Below are positions 1-8,187 of a DNA stretch of 35,971 bases, piece by piece. The stretch spans positions 1 to 35,971 of the IMG/VR virus record IMGVR_UViG_3300049216_000601; one strand, given 5' to 3'. Each line of letters starts with the position of its first letter. Position 1 is the stretch's first letter. This DNA is from a virus. The notes below the pieces were generated by a model that worked only from the letters and a program-made list of their open reading frames with translations, did no database searches and had not been told where the DNA came from. Both the position numbers and the translations under genes were made by a program.

Positions 1-759
1 ATGTCCATGCTCGCCTCCAACGCCCCAACGAGCCCCGCCCCCAACGCCATCGCCGAGCAGCGCCGTCGCGCGCGGTTGGAGCGCAACCGCCGCCAGGCCC
101 AGATGGAGCCTGAGGTGTCCGACGCCGAGGCGCGCCGGTTTGAGCGGCTCCAGGCGCGCCGCGACGATCCCACCCAGCCTAAGGCGGCGCGCGAACGGGC
201 GGCGGACGAGTTGATCGCGCTCCAACGGCGCCTCGATCTGAAGCGCGACCAGCATTGGCGCGACGGCGCCGTTGCCGAAACCATTGAGCTGGCGACGGCG
301 ACCGGCGCGGTGATGACGCGGCGGGCCGACGGCGGGGCGATGCGCGAACTGGGGCCGGGACTTGGGACCTTATGGACCGCAAACCGCCTGACCGAGGCGC
401 AAGCGAGGGCCGGCAAACGCTATGCCGACACGTTCGAGGACGCCGAAGGCTCGATCCGGTCGAGCTTACAGGACGGGGTCGGCGCCAGCAGCGGTAAAGG
501 CGCTGGCGGCGGTCTGCCGCCTCCGCCCAAGGCCAGCCTGTTCGACCTCGCCCGCGCCCGCGATAGAGGCCTGATGGGCGATCCGGCGCTGATCGCCATC
601 TGCAACGACGTGTGCGGCCGAGGCCTCAAACTCACCGACCTCGCGCGGCGCCACGCCGACGCCCGCGCCGATCGCACCCACCTGGCCGCTTTGGAAGAGC
701 GGCTGAAGTGCGCGCTGAACCTGTTGCGCCGCCACTACGGGATCAGGGGAGGGGACTAG
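1..759 (+). CDS. hypothetical phage-associated protein, possibly DUF6456-like
   Basis: A 252-aa protein starting at the first base of the window. The N-terminal ~90 residues are strongly charged and Arg-rich (RRRARLERNRRQAQ), consistent with nucleic-acid binding or a coiled coil. The C-terminal half (from about residue 128) has the pattern LTEAQARAGKRYADTF, then a Gly/Pro-rich linker, then a helical end with ALEERLKCALNLLRRHYG. That 'AGxRY..xF' block plus a terminal L..AL..L..HY helix resembles my memory of DUF6456 proteins of alphaproteobacteria. This is pattern recognition, not a search result. It lies upstream of the toxin and packaging genes on the same strand, with an SOS box immediately after its stop codon. 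No biochemical function can be assigned. Confidence 0.6.
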   Translation: MSMLASNAPTSPAPNAIAEQRRRARLERNRRQAQMEPEVSDAEARRFERLQARRDDPTQPKAARERAADELIALQRRLDLKRDQHWRDGAVAETIELATATGAVMTRRADGGAMRELGPGLGTLWTANRLTEAQARAGKRYADTFEDAEGSIRSSLQDGVGASSGKGAGGGLPPPPKASLFDLARARDRGLMGDPALIAICNDVCGRGLKLTDLARRHADARADRTHLAALEERLKCALNLLRRHYGIRGGD

Positions 760-772
760 GGGATGGTTGGAT

Positions 773-787
773 GTTCTTTTTATGTTC
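773..787 (+). promoter_or_regulatory. LexA (SOS) box, GTTC-N7-GTTC
   Basis: The sequence GTTCTTTTTATGTTC is a perfect match to the direct-repeat LexA operator GTTC-N7-GTTC known from alphaproteobacteria including Caulobacter. It lies in the 73-bp gap between the first gene and the toxin gene, about 46 bp upstream of the toxin's proposed TTG start. That is a normal place for an operator overlapping a promoter. The box is seen directly; LexA control of the toxin-immunity pair is inferred. Confidence 0.75.
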
Positions 788-832
788 TTGATCTGATCCG
801 GACCTCGTGGCATCTGAAGAAAGGGGAAGCTG

Positions 833-1300
833 TTGACGGGTGAAGCTTTGGAAAAGGCGTGGCAGGACCGCGCAGGCGCGACGCCGCTGACGCCCCTCAT
901 GGCGTTTGGGGCAGATGGCCTGACGCTGGGGGCGGGCACGGTGCTGGCGCCTTTGGAGGACTTGAGGTCCGAAGATCCTGAGACTCGGCGGGGAAGGGTG
1001 ATCTTCGACGATTGCCAACGCAAGACGGGTATGATGGCGGAGGCGAAGGGACCAACGTTTTCGAAATTTTTAGATCAAAAAATTAATCAATGCCTTAAAC
1101 GTGAAAAATGTAAAGTTCTTAATCGCTTAAATAGGAAGCTGATACGGCAAGCTTATCTACAAGTTGGTGCAGCAAAATTGAATGGAAATCGACCCATTAC
1201 ATGGTTTGTTCAAAATAAGCCCACCGCTGATTTCGTGCAGAAAAAATTTATGGAGCACGGAAATGGATTAGAGAAAATTATGATTCGTGTTCTTCCTTAG
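833..1300 (+). CDS. polymorphic toxin with C-terminal Tox-REase-5 nuclease domain
   Basis: A 155-aa protein; the proposed TTG start follows AAGGGGAAG at about 820-828. From about residue 55 it matches the Tox-REase-5 pattern: FDDC, then the restriction-fold motif AEAKGPTF (E-x-K core), then AYLQVGAAKLNGNRPITWFV, and an ending typical of the family (KPTADFVQKKF...IMIRVLP). Tox-REase-5 is a predicted DNase domain found in polymorphic toxins, for example the Pseudomonas T6SS effector TseT. The first ~70 codons are GC-rich like the neighbours, whereas from about base 1050 the DNA becomes distinctly AT-rich, as expected where a toxin domain has been grafted onto a different leader. There is no long delivery domain (no PAAR, Rhs or signal peptide), so it may be an orphan toxin module. 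The immunity gene follows after 9 bp. Confidence 0.8.
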   Translation: MTGEALEKAWQDRAGATPLTPLMAFGADGLTLGAGTVLAPLEDLRSEDPETRRGRVIFDDCQRKTGMMAEAKGPTFSKFLDQKINQCLKREKCKVLNRLNRKLIRQAYLQVGAAKLNGNRPITWFVQNKPTADFVQKKFMEHGNGLEKIMIRVLP

Positions 1301-1309
1301 AGGTGACGC

Positions 1310-2071
1310 ATGACGAATATCTACAATTATACTGCTCACGCTGTGTGGGGCGGAAATCACAAAAAACCGAAGCAAATCGGGGCCGAGTTTCTGCGCATGG
1401 TCGATGCACTGACTGCGATATATCCCGTGCCGCCGGATTGCACAAAGAGCTATTGGACGCTGCTGGATGAAAGCGAGGATGAAGAGGCTGATTTATTGAC
1501 TAAATATTCGGATAATATGACTAAATATGTTAAAGATAATATATGTAGAGACGAAGATGATATCCCCGATCCGGACGGTGGATATTGGATATTTTCTCAA
1601 CTCATGCTCGAGCCATTGAGCGCCAGTGGGCGTTCAAGCTTGAGCTTTAATCTTCAAGATGGGTCGCCATTCAAAAACGATTTTGAGTTCGAATTGGGCG
1701 CGTCCGTTTCGCCACCCGATCCAGACCGGGTTACCTTCCCATTTTATAAGGCGGCGCTGCTGGCTGGGTTATCGATATGGCCGGCCGACTGGGCCAATGT
1801 CCGGTGCTCGCAGTTCGGCGCGTCGCCGGCTGAGGCGTCGCTGGATCCGCACTTTCCCTACTCGGGCTTTCAAATGCCTTGGATGTCCTACCTGTCCGCC
1901 GAGCGGGCGGTCGGGGTCAGCGTACCGGCCGGGATCGTCACGGAACGCACGCCCGATGGCGGCCTTTTGATGATCGCCGCCGAAAGCCGACTAGATCCCG
2001 ATGACCCCTATCATATGGCGCGTTCCAGAAGCTTGGCGCAGCTCATGATCAAGCACGTGGGCAATCATTGA
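1310..2071 (+). CDS. Imm52-like immunity protein for the adjacent Tox-REase-5 toxin
   Basis: A 253-aa cytoplasmic-looking protein with no signal peptide or membrane segment, starting 9 bp after the toxin stop behind an AGAGGTGACGC ribosome-binding site. It has many aromatic residues (for example YNYTAHAVWGGNHK at the start, ADWANVRC, FPYSGFQMPWMSYL) and a C-terminal end LDPDDPYHMARSRSLAQL. Imm52 proteins are known as usual neighbours of Tox-REase-5 toxins, and this fits in length, composition and position. Its presumed job is to bind and neutralise the toxin in producing cells. Base composition is mixed: AT-rich over the first ~350 bp, more GC-rich later. The family call is from memory plus context. 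Confidence 0.7.
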   Translation: MTNIYNYTAHAVWGGNHKKPKQIGAEFLRMVDALTAIYPVPPDCTKSYWTLLDESEDEEADLLTKYSDNMTKYVKDNICRDEDDIPDPDGGYWIFSQLMLEPLSASGRSSLSFNLQDGSPFKNDFEFELGASVSPPDPDRVTFPFYKAALLAGLSIWPADWANVRCSQFGASPAEASLDPHFPYSGFQMPWMSYLSAERAVGVSVPAGIVTERTPDGGLLMIAAESRLDPDDPYHMARSRSLAQLMIKHVGNH

Positions 2072-2196
2072 CTCGCGCTCTCGGGGTCGCCTTGCGCAGG
2101 GTGCGATATCCTGGCCGTCCAGCGCCCATATAATCGCGTCCTCAAATTCAGTCGCCAACGCTATATGCCAAGTTGCGAGCTATGAGGGAGACGGCG

Positions 2197-2826
2197 ATGA
2201 GCGGTGTGGACATTGGACGTCGAAGCTTGGTGGCGGGGGCTGGCCTTTTGATCGCGGGCGGTGTCGGCGCGCGGGCCGCACCGCCAAAACCCAAGGTGGC
2301 GATCAAGACCAACCATGGCGTGATCGTAGTCGAGTTGGAGGCTGAGCGGGCGCCGCTGACCAGCGCCAACTTCTTGCATTATGTCGATACCGGCCGGTTC
2401 GATGGCGGGTCCTTCTATCGGGCGTCGCGCACGCCCGGCTCGCCCAAGGAAGGCACAATCGTCGGCGGCCCGTCTGACCGCACCCATCGCTATCCGCCGA
2501 TCCCTCACGAAAGCACGACAATGACGGGCCTTCGGCACACGACGGGAACGATTTCGCTGGGTCGTTACGCGCCGGGCTCCGCCACGGCGGATTTCTTCAT
2601 CTGCGCCAGTCCAGAGCCATATCTGGATGCTCATCCCGGAGCCCCGGTTCCTAAGGGCGGGGGCGATAACTTGGGTTACGCTGCCTTCGGTCAGGTCGTC
2701 TCGGGCATGCATGTCGTGCGCACCATCTTAGCTCTGCCGACACCTGGAAAATCGCGCTTTCCGGACATGAAGGGGCAATGGCTGGACCCCGTCGTGCCGA
2801 TCTTCACCATGCGAAGGGCGGTGTAG
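2197..2826 (+). CDS. exported cyclophilin-type peptidyl-prolyl cis-trans isomerase
   Basis: A cyclophilin-fold protein catalysing cis-trans isomerisation of prolyl bonds. The start at 2197 is preferred over the ATG at 2173 because it follows GAGGGAGA at the right distance. It places a Tat-like signal at the N-terminus (GRRSLVAGAGLLIAGG, then ARAA), so the enzyme should act in the periplasm. Core motifs are visible: VAIKTNHGVIVVELEAERAP, SANFLHYVDTGRFDG, SFYR, TGTISLGRY, ADFFICASPEP, and NLGYAAFGQVVSGMHVV near the end. Length (209 aa) is usual for bacterial cyclophilins with an export signal. It is a host-type gene between the toxin-immunity pair and the terminase genes, so it may be cargo or mark a boundary between host and phage DNA. 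Confidence 0.9.
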   Translation: MSGVDIGRRSLVAGAGLLIAGGVGARAAPPKPKVAIKTNHGVIVVELEAERAPLTSANFLHYVDTGRFDGGSFYRASRTPGSPKEGTIVGGPSDRTHRYPPIPHESTTMTGLRHTTGTISLGRYAPGSATADFFICASPEPYLDAHPGAPVPKGGGDNLGYAAFGQVVSGMHVVRTILALPTPGKSRFPDMKGQWLDPVVPIFTMRRAV

Positions 2827-2976
2827 GTCGCCGCCAAAGCATTTACCAGTTGTCGGCGCCCCGCGAATCACCGATAAAAACATATGGGTTGAATTTGCGG
2901 CCGGCGGCGACGCCGATAATCACTCAGCTGCTGCATAACCTATCCAATTTTATCTAAAATCTGCATCAGAGGCGAT

Positions 2977-3366
2977 ATGATCGATCGCGCGCTCTCCCTA
3001 TGCTTGCGCCCCTATCGCGAAGCCTTTTGCGAACAGGTCGAGCAGGCGATGGGGGAGGGCTACAGCCTCACCGCTTTTGCCGGCCTGATCGGGGTGTCGC
3101 GCCGCGAGGTAGATAGCTGGATCGCCGACCATCCCGAGTTCGCAGACGCAGTCGGGCGGGGTCAGGCGCGGCGGTTGATGCATTGGGAGCGGGCCGCGCT
3201 TGAAGTGGTCGAGCGGGGCGGGGCGGGCGCGGCGTCTGTGATCCTGTTCGGCCTGAAGTCCTTAGGCGGACAGGATTGGGCGGATGCGGACGATAGCGAT
3301 CCCAGCGCCGACGCCGCGGCCGCCTCGGTCGTCATCTTCGCCCTGCCGGAAAATGGGCGGGCCTGA
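2977..3366 (+). CDS. terminase small subunit-like DNA-binding protein
   Basis: A 129-aa protein placed 21 bp before the large terminase, which is the normal site for TerS. Residues ~10-60 form a helix-turn-helix (YSLTAFAGLIGVSRREVDSWIADHPEFADAVGRGQ), as in phage small terminases that recognise the packaging site. The following helix (ARRLMHWERAALEVVERGG) would mediate oligomerisation, and ASVILFGLKSLGGQDW is an ending seen in many small terminases. The ATG follows AGAGGCGAT. The 150 bp upstream are comparatively AT-rich and may hold the promoter for the packaging operon, but I could not identify -35/-10 boxes with confidence. Confidence 0.8.
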   Translation: MIDRALSLCLRPYREAFCEQVEQAMGEGYSLTAFAGLIGVSRREVDSWIADHPEFADAVGRGQARRLMHWERAALEVVERGGAGAASVILFGLKSLGGQDWADADDSDPSADAAAASVVIFALPENGRA

Positions 3367-3387
3367 CCGCAGACTCTGGAGGCGCCC

Positions 3388-4842
3388 ATGGCCCCAGCCG
3401 AGGTGCGCCAGATCCGGCCGCAGCCGGGACCCCAACTGCAGTTCCTGTCGAGCGCGGCGGACATCGCGGTCTATGGCGGGGCGGCGGGCGGGGGCAAGAC
3501 CTGGGCGCTGTTGATCGAGCCCTTGCGCCATATCGACAACCCAGGCTTTGGCGCCGTCTTCTTTCGCCGCACTACGGTTCAGGTGCGAAACGAGGGCGGG
3601 CTTTGGGACGAGAGCCATAAGCTCTATGCCGAGATCGGCGGCGTCCCGCGCAAGGCCGCGCTCGCGTGGCGGTTTCCGTCGGGCGCCAGCGTCAGCTTTC
3701 GCCACCTGGAGCACGACAAGTCTGTCTATGGCTGGCAGGGCGCGCAGATCCCGTTGATCTGTTTCGACGAGCTGACCCACTTCAGCGAACGCCAGTTCTG
3801 GTATCTGGTCAGCCGCAACCGCTCCACTTGCGGCGTGCGCCCCTATGTGCGCGCCACGTGCAATCCCGACGCCGATAGCTGGGTCGCAAGCTTCATCGCC
3901 TGGTGGATCGATCCCGAGACGGGCCTGCCGATCCCCGAGCGCGCCGGCGTGCTGCGCTGGTTCGTGCGGATCGGCGATGCGCTGGTCTGGGCCGACCGAC
4001 CACAGGATTTGGCGGACCACATCGATCCGGTGGGGCGCCGTCCGATCCCGCCGAAGTCTTTGACGTTCGTGCCCGCCAAGCTGACGGACAATGGGGCGCT
4101 GATGGCGGCCGACCCCGGATACCTGGCCAATCTGATGGCCCAGCCGACGGTGGAGCGCGAGCGGCTGCTGCTTGGCAATTGGAAGGTGCGTCCGGCGGCG
4201 GGGCTCTACTTCCAGCGCGGCTGGTGCAAGCTGGTCGATGCGGCCCCGGCCGAGCTCGATATGGTGCGCGGCTGGGACCTGGCGGCGACGCCCAAGACCG
4301 AACGCAACGACCCGGACTGGACCTGCGGCGTGAAGATCGGCCGCGACCGGCGCACCGGCCGCTTCATCGTGCTGCACCACGTGCGCATCCGCGATACGCC
4401 GGCCAAGGTGCAGGCCCTGATCAAGAACACCGCCAGCCAGGACGGCCCGGGGATAGAGATCAGCCTACCCCAAGACCCTGGCCAGGCCGGAAAGGCGCAA
4501 GTCGCCGCCCTGACGCTTGCGCTCGAAGGTTTTGTGGCGCGGGGCACGCCGGAGACGGGCGACAAGGTCACGCGCTTTGGCCCCTTCTCGGCCCAGGCCC
4601 AGGCTGGCAATGTGGAGGTGCTGCGGGGCCTTTGGAACGAGGACTGGTTCACCGCCCTGGAAGGCTTTCCGGCCGCCGCCCATGACGATGACGCGGATGC
4701 GACCTCGCGAGCGTTCAACGCCTTCCTGCAACGGCTGAACAGCCAGGGCCTGCTCGACCTCGTGCGCCGCCAGACGGCTGGCGATGCGCCCACCTTGGCG
4801 CCTGGGTCGCTGGAGTGGGAGCAGACTAGGGGCGAGGGCTAG
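3388..4842 (+). CDS. terL: phage terminase large subunit (packaging ATPase/nuclease)
   Basis: The motor that translocates and cuts phage DNA during head filling. The 484-aa protein shows an N-terminal ATPase: Walker A GGAAGGGKT at residues 30-38 (Lys37), Walker B LICFDE at 123-128 with the catalytic Glu, and the coupling-type motif ATCNPD near 156-161. The C-terminal RNase H-like nuclease begins at GWDLAATPK (Asp297 as a likely metal ligand) and continues through KIGRDRRTGRFIVLHHVRIR. A later acidic cluster HDDDAD (around residues 432-437) probably supplies further metal-binding residues. Start chosen at the ATG after GGAGG. It is full length for the Terminase_6-like family and intact. Confidence 0.95.
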   Translation: MAPAEVRQIRPQPGPQLQFLSSAADIAVYGGAAGGGKTWALLIEPLRHIDNPGFGAVFFRRTTVQVRNEGGLWDESHKLYAEIGGVPRKAALAWRFPSGASVSFRHLEHDKSVYGWQGAQIPLICFDELTHFSERQFWYLVSRNRSTCGVRPYVRATCNPDADSWVASFIAWWIDPETGLPIPERAGVLRWFVRIGDALVWADRPQDLADHIDPVGRRPIPPKSLTFVPAKLTDNGALMAADPGYLANLMAQPTVERERLLLGNWKVRPAAGLYFQRGWCKLVDAAPAELDMVRGWDLAATPKTERNDPDWTCGVKIGRDRRTGRFIVLHHVRIRDTPAKVQALIKNTASQDGPGIEISLPQDPGQAGKAQVAALTLALEGFVARGTPETGDKVTRFGPFSAQAQAGNVEVLRGLWNEDWFTALEGFPAAAHDDDADATSRAFNAFLQRLNSQGLLDLVRRQTAGDAPTLAPGSLEWEQTRGEG

Positions 4843-4851
4843 GCTTTTGAT

Positions 4852-5005
4852 CCCTTCCCCCTCGATGGGGGAAGGGGCAGGGGATGGGGGTGCTCGCACC
4901 GACGCCGACCCAGGTATCCCGGGGCGGCGACGCCTCCTGCGCCCTCCTCGTCAGCGGCTGTGGATGGACCCCCATCCCAACCCTTCCCCCATAAGAGGGG
5001 GAAGG
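4852..5005. repeat. palindromic repeat element between terL and portal
   Basis: A compound inverted repeat. Inner hairpins are CCCTTCCCCC/GGGGGAAGGG (4852-4861 with 4867-4876) and CCTTCCCCC/GGGGGAAGG (4982-4990 with 4997-5005). The segment 4867-4892 also pairs imperfectly with 4968-4990, giving a long outer stem. It starts 9 bp after the terL stop. The style resembles dispersed intergenic palindromes of Caulobacterales chromosomes. It could act as a processing or weak termination signal but has no T-tract. Confidence 0.75.
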
Positions 5006-5036
5006 ACTTATCTCATTGCCTCAGGAGCCGTCTCCC

Positions 5037-6419
5037 ATGCCCCCACCCGGCGGTTTCCGCAGCTCTTTGAGCTTCAATGTGCAAGGCCCGCTGGGCCAGG
5101 CGACGTTTCAGCCGAGCGGGGGCGTGTTCTCGCCGGGCTTGCCGCTCCAGCCCATGGAGGGGCAGCAGCCGACGCGGGCGTTCGACTTCAATGTCGGGAT
5201 CAATACGGTCGTCACCCCGCGCTCGGGGTTCGCCGATATCCACAGCTTCGCCAGCCTAAGGGCGTCGGCCAATGTCGAGCCGGTGCGGCTGGCGATCGAG
5301 ACCTGCAAGGATCAGATCGAGCGGCTGGATTGGAGAATCAAGCCCATCGATAGCCAGGCGGGCAAGGCCGATCCGGCGCAAGTCGCGGCGCTGACGCGCT
5401 TCTTCCGCAAGCCCGACGGCGTTACCCCCTTCGCCACCTGGCTGCGGGCGGCGCTGGAAGACCTGCTGGTGATCGACGCGCCGGCGTTTGAGCGGCGGCG
5501 GGATCGGGCGGGGCGGCTGATCGGGCTCGATGTCGTGCCCGGCGATACCTTCAAGCTCCTGGTCGATGACACGGGCCGCCGACCCCGGCCGCCCTTGCCG
5601 GCCTATCAGCAGATCATCAAGGGCGTGGTCTGGAACGATCTGACGACCGACGATCTGATCTACGCCCCACGCAATCCGCGCCCAAACCACCTCTATGGGT
5701 TCAGCCCCGTGGAGCAGATCCTCGTCACCCTCAACATGGTGATGCGCCGCCAGGGCGTACAGCTCGCCTATTTCACGGAAAACAACACGCCCGCCGGCCT
5801 CCTGAACGTGCCGCCAGGCTGGGGCGCTGACGCGATCAAGACCATGCAGGACGCCTGGGACGCCCGCGCCGAGGGCGATCTGCCCTATCGCAACAAGGTG
5901 CAGTGGGTGCCCGACGGCACACGCTATCAGCCGTTCAAGGACGCGCCCCTGAAGGACGATTTCGACGAATGGCTGTACCGCATCGTCTGTTTCGCCTTCT
6001 CACTGCCGCCCAGCGCCTTCGTCAAACAGATGAACCGCTCCACCGCCGACGCAGCCTCCGACACTGGCAAGGAGGAGGGGATCGAGAGCCGTAAGCTGTG
6101 GTGGAAACGCCTGGCGGACCAGATCGTCCAGGACGACTTCGGCGCGACAGACCTGGAATGGGGCTGGTGCGAAGACGTCGAGATCGACCCCCTCAAACAG
6201 GCCCAGATCGACGAGATCAACCTGAAGAACGGCACGACCTTCATCAACGAGGTCCGCGACAGCCGCGGGCTTGAGGGTGTGGCCGGCGGCGACCAGCCGC
6301 TGATCTACCTGCCCACGGGCGTTCAGGTGCTAAGCCACGCGGTACAGGCGTCGCTGACGCCGGCGCAAACGCCTTTATCCCACCCTAATCATTCTCTCGT
6401 CACAGGAGCGCCCGCCTGA
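5037..6419 (+). CDS. phage portal protein
   Basis: The dodecameric ring through which DNA enters the head and to which the tail attaches. The start is placed at 5037 because CAGGAG lies just upstream; an in-frame TTG at 5016 is less likely. Length is 460 aa. Typical HK97/SPP1-type portal features are the early SFASLRASANVEPVRLAIETCKDQI helix region, the wing region around DVVPGDTFKLLVDDTGRRP, YGFSPVEQILVTLNMVMRRQ (common in portals), and FALPPSAFV-like FSLPPSAFVKQMNRSTA followed by the long stem/crown helices. It ends overlapping the protease start (TGATG), so translation of the two is probably coupled. Confidence 0.93.
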   Translation: MPPPGGFRSSLSFNVQGPLGQATFQPSGGVFSPGLPLQPMEGQQPTRAFDFNVGINTVVTPRSGFADIHSFASLRASANVEPVRLAIETCKDQIERLDWRIKPIDSQAGKADPAQVAALTRFFRKPDGVTPFATWLRAALEDLLVIDAPAFERRRDRAGRLIGLDVVPGDTFKLLVDDTGRRPRPPLPAYQQIIKGVVWNDLTTDDLIYAPRNPRPNHLYGFSPVEQILVTLNMVMRRQGVQLAYFTENNTPAGLLNVPPGWGADAIKTMQDAWDARAEGDLPYRNKVQWVPDGTRYQPFKDAPLKDDFDEWLYRIVCFAFSLPPSAFVKQMNRSTADAASDTGKEEGIESRKLWWKRLADQIVQDDFGATDLEWGWCEDVEIDPLKQAQIDEINLKNGTTFINEVRDSRGLEGVAGGDQPLIYLPTGVQVLSHAVQASLTPAQTPLSHPNHSLVTGAPA

Positions 6420-7495
6420 TGCGGCTGTTTGCAGATCTGTCCAAGGTCGAGGAGCAGGACGACGGCTCCTTGAAGGTGTTTGGCGTCGCCTCCAGCGGCG
6501 CGCGCGACGAGGCCGGCGAGATCGTCTCGCCGGAGGCGATGAAGGCGGCCCTGCCGGGGTATCTGGCCTTTGGCGCCATTCGGGAGATGCACCAGCCGAG
6601 CGCGGCGGGCACGGCGCTGGAGGTCAATGTCGATGAGGACGGCTTCACCCGCCTGACCGCCCACATCGTCGATCCCGTCGCCGTCGCGAAGGTCAAGGCC
6701 GGCGTTTACAAGGGCTTATCCATCGGCGGCAAGGTGCTGCAGCGCGATCCCAAAGACCCCACCACCATCACCGCCCTGAAGCTGATGGAGATCAGCCTGG
6801 TGGATCGCCCCTGCAACCCGGAGGCCTCGATCAATATGTGGAAAGCCGATGGCGGGTTCGATCTCGACGATCTTGAGCTTGGGGCGCCCGATGGGGCGCG
6901 GGCGGCTTTGATCGCGGAGGCCTCCAAGGCGCTTTTCACCACCTTGGCCACCGCTCGCGACGATAAGCCTGTCGCAAAGATCGGCCGCCGCAACTCCGCC
7001 AAGGACCAGGCCGCCATCCAGGCCAGCCACGACCAGATGGTGGGCCTAGGCGCGCGCTGCGATCCCGCCAACTGCGATTTCGACGACGATGAAGACGATG
7101 ATGAGGGCGACGCTGCGCCTGACGCCGGTTCCGACGATGCCGATCCGGCCGAGGACCAGAAGAGCGCAGCCATCGCCGACCTGACCAAGGCCTGGACGCA
7201 GCTTTCCGCCGAGAAGGATGCGCTAAAAGCCACGCTGGACGGCGTCGCGCCGCAGCTTCAGGCGCTCCGCGCCGAGATCGACCTCCTGAAAGCGCAACCC
7301 CTGCCGCCCAAGACCGCCGGCTCGCTCCACGCCGTGGTCGACAAGTCAGCCGACGCGCGCGGCGTTCAGGCCGAGCCGTCGGCCGACCTCAGCCTGGAGG
7401 CGGTGCAAAAGGTTCTGGACGCCCTGCCGCCCCAGGCCCGCGCCGACCTTCTGATGAAGGCCGCCATGGCGCGGCCGATTCCGATACGGGCCTAG
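6419..7495 (+). CDS. HK97-family prohead protease (S78) with extended scaffold-like C-terminus
   Basis: A serine protease that matures the procapsid. The N-terminal ~150 residues are the protease: start MRLFADLSKVEEQDDGSLKVFG, the His58 region IREMHQPSAAG and the Ser101 region YKGLSIGGKV, followed by MEISLVDRPCNPEA, which is diagnostic of this family. After that come an acidic stretch rich in Asp/Glu (about residues 220-250) and a predicted coiled coil, suggesting the C-terminal half also serves as scaffold, as in other HK97-like phages that lack a separate scaffold gene. The C-terminus is LLMKAAMARPIPIRA; a second, diverged copy of this ending occurs at 8501-8602, beyond the toxin cassette. 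Confidence 0.92.
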   Translation: MRLFADLSKVEEQDDGSLKVFGVASSGARDEAGEIVSPEAMKAALPGYLAFGAIREMHQPSAAGTALEVNVDEDGFTRLTAHIVDPVAVAKVKAGVYKGLSIGGKVLQRDPKDPTTITALKLMEISLVDRPCNPEASINMWKADGGFDLDDLELGAPDGARAALIAEASKALFTTLATARDDKPVAKIGRRNSAKDQAAIQASHDQMVGLGARCDPANCDFDDDEDDDEGDAAPDAGSDDADPAEDQKSAAIADLTKAWTQLSAEKDALKATLDGVAPQLQALRAEIDLLKAQPLPPKTAGSLHAVVDKSADARGVQAEPSADLSLEAVQKVLDALPPQARADLLMKAAMARPIPIRA

Positions 7496-7626
7496 CAGAC
7501 GGCCCTTCTCAGTCGCCGCCGCGACCAAGGTCGCAAGCGACGAAGCCACTGTAAACAAGGCCGAATAGCTGAGCGCGCTGCGGGCGTCGCGCCGACGCGC
7601 AAGGCTGCGCGTGAGCGGCGGCGAGC

Positions 7627-8187
7627 GTGTGGCCGCCGCCGGTCCATTTGATGGACGCCATTAACGACTTGCTCATGAAGCGAGCTTCGGCTCTCTATAA
7701 CCTCCGCTACGATCCGAGCCAGTTACAGGTGGAGACGCTGAAATTTCTGCGGAAGACCGTGGATGCGGCTTACGCTGAGGCGGTAGAAGAATTTCGCGCG
7801 AAAGGCCTCAAAGTTGGCCCGTCCTATAATAGAGCTATCGGCAATTTAGTTGATGAAAATGTTCGGGATAAACTTAAACAATTATATAACGAGTACGACA
7901 TATATTATGGTAAAGGTGGATTCATTACCATAAATAACAGAGACTATAACAGGTTGCGAGATCCGCCTACGTATAGGGTGCCCGACGCGCGCGTTGGCAA
8001 TATTGCGTTCGATTGGACAATCGGGTTAAAGACAGCCGCCACGCGTCAAGTAATTGACTTCTTCGAGGCGGATTCGAAACCGGCGGGCGTCGTGATAGTT
8101 GTGCCGACTCAGATTAATAAAGACGGTGCTTATTATATACCCCGTCCACCTACAGCTAAAAAGTATTCCTATGTCTCGCCCATTTAA
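7627..8187 (+). CDS. orphan polymorphic-toxin domain, paralogue of the C-terminus of the protein at 33926-35632
   Basis: A 186-aa protein if started at the GTG (7627); an ATG at 7651 starts right where homology with the second toxin (residues 378-568 of the 33926 gene) begins. The copies share LQVET, FLRKTVD, YAEAV, AIGN, INNRDYN, YRVPD, DWTI, ADSKP, VVIVVP and GAYYIP in the same order. I do not recognise the family. The motif pair YRVPD(A/L)R(V/I)G followed by (F/I)DWTI..K hints at a restriction-endonuclease-like PD...D/K site, but this is speculative. There is no secretion signal or delivery domain and the RBS is weak, so it looks like an orphan toxin tip. The DNA is much more AT-rich than the neighbouring phage genes. 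It ends inside the start of the immunity gene. Confidence 0.75.
   Translation: MWPPPVHLMDAINDLLMKRASALYNLRYDPSQLQVETLKFLRKTVDAAYAEAVEEFRAKGLKVGPSYNRAIGNLVDENVRDKLKQLYNEYDIYYGKGGFITINNRDYNRLRDPPTYRVPDARVGNIAFDWTIGLKTAATRQVIDFFEADSKPAGVVIVVPTQINKDGAYYIPRPPTAKKYSYVSPI

Noticed and set aside
2827-2976. Promoter for the packaging genes
   Set aside because: The gap is AT-richer and contains TTGAAT and GATAAT-like words, but their spacing (20 bp) is poor, so no promoter is claimed.
3262-4380. 372-codon open frame on the minus strand opposite terL
   Set aside because: The + strand encodes a complete terminase with Walker A, Walker B and nuclease motifs; the antisense frame has none.
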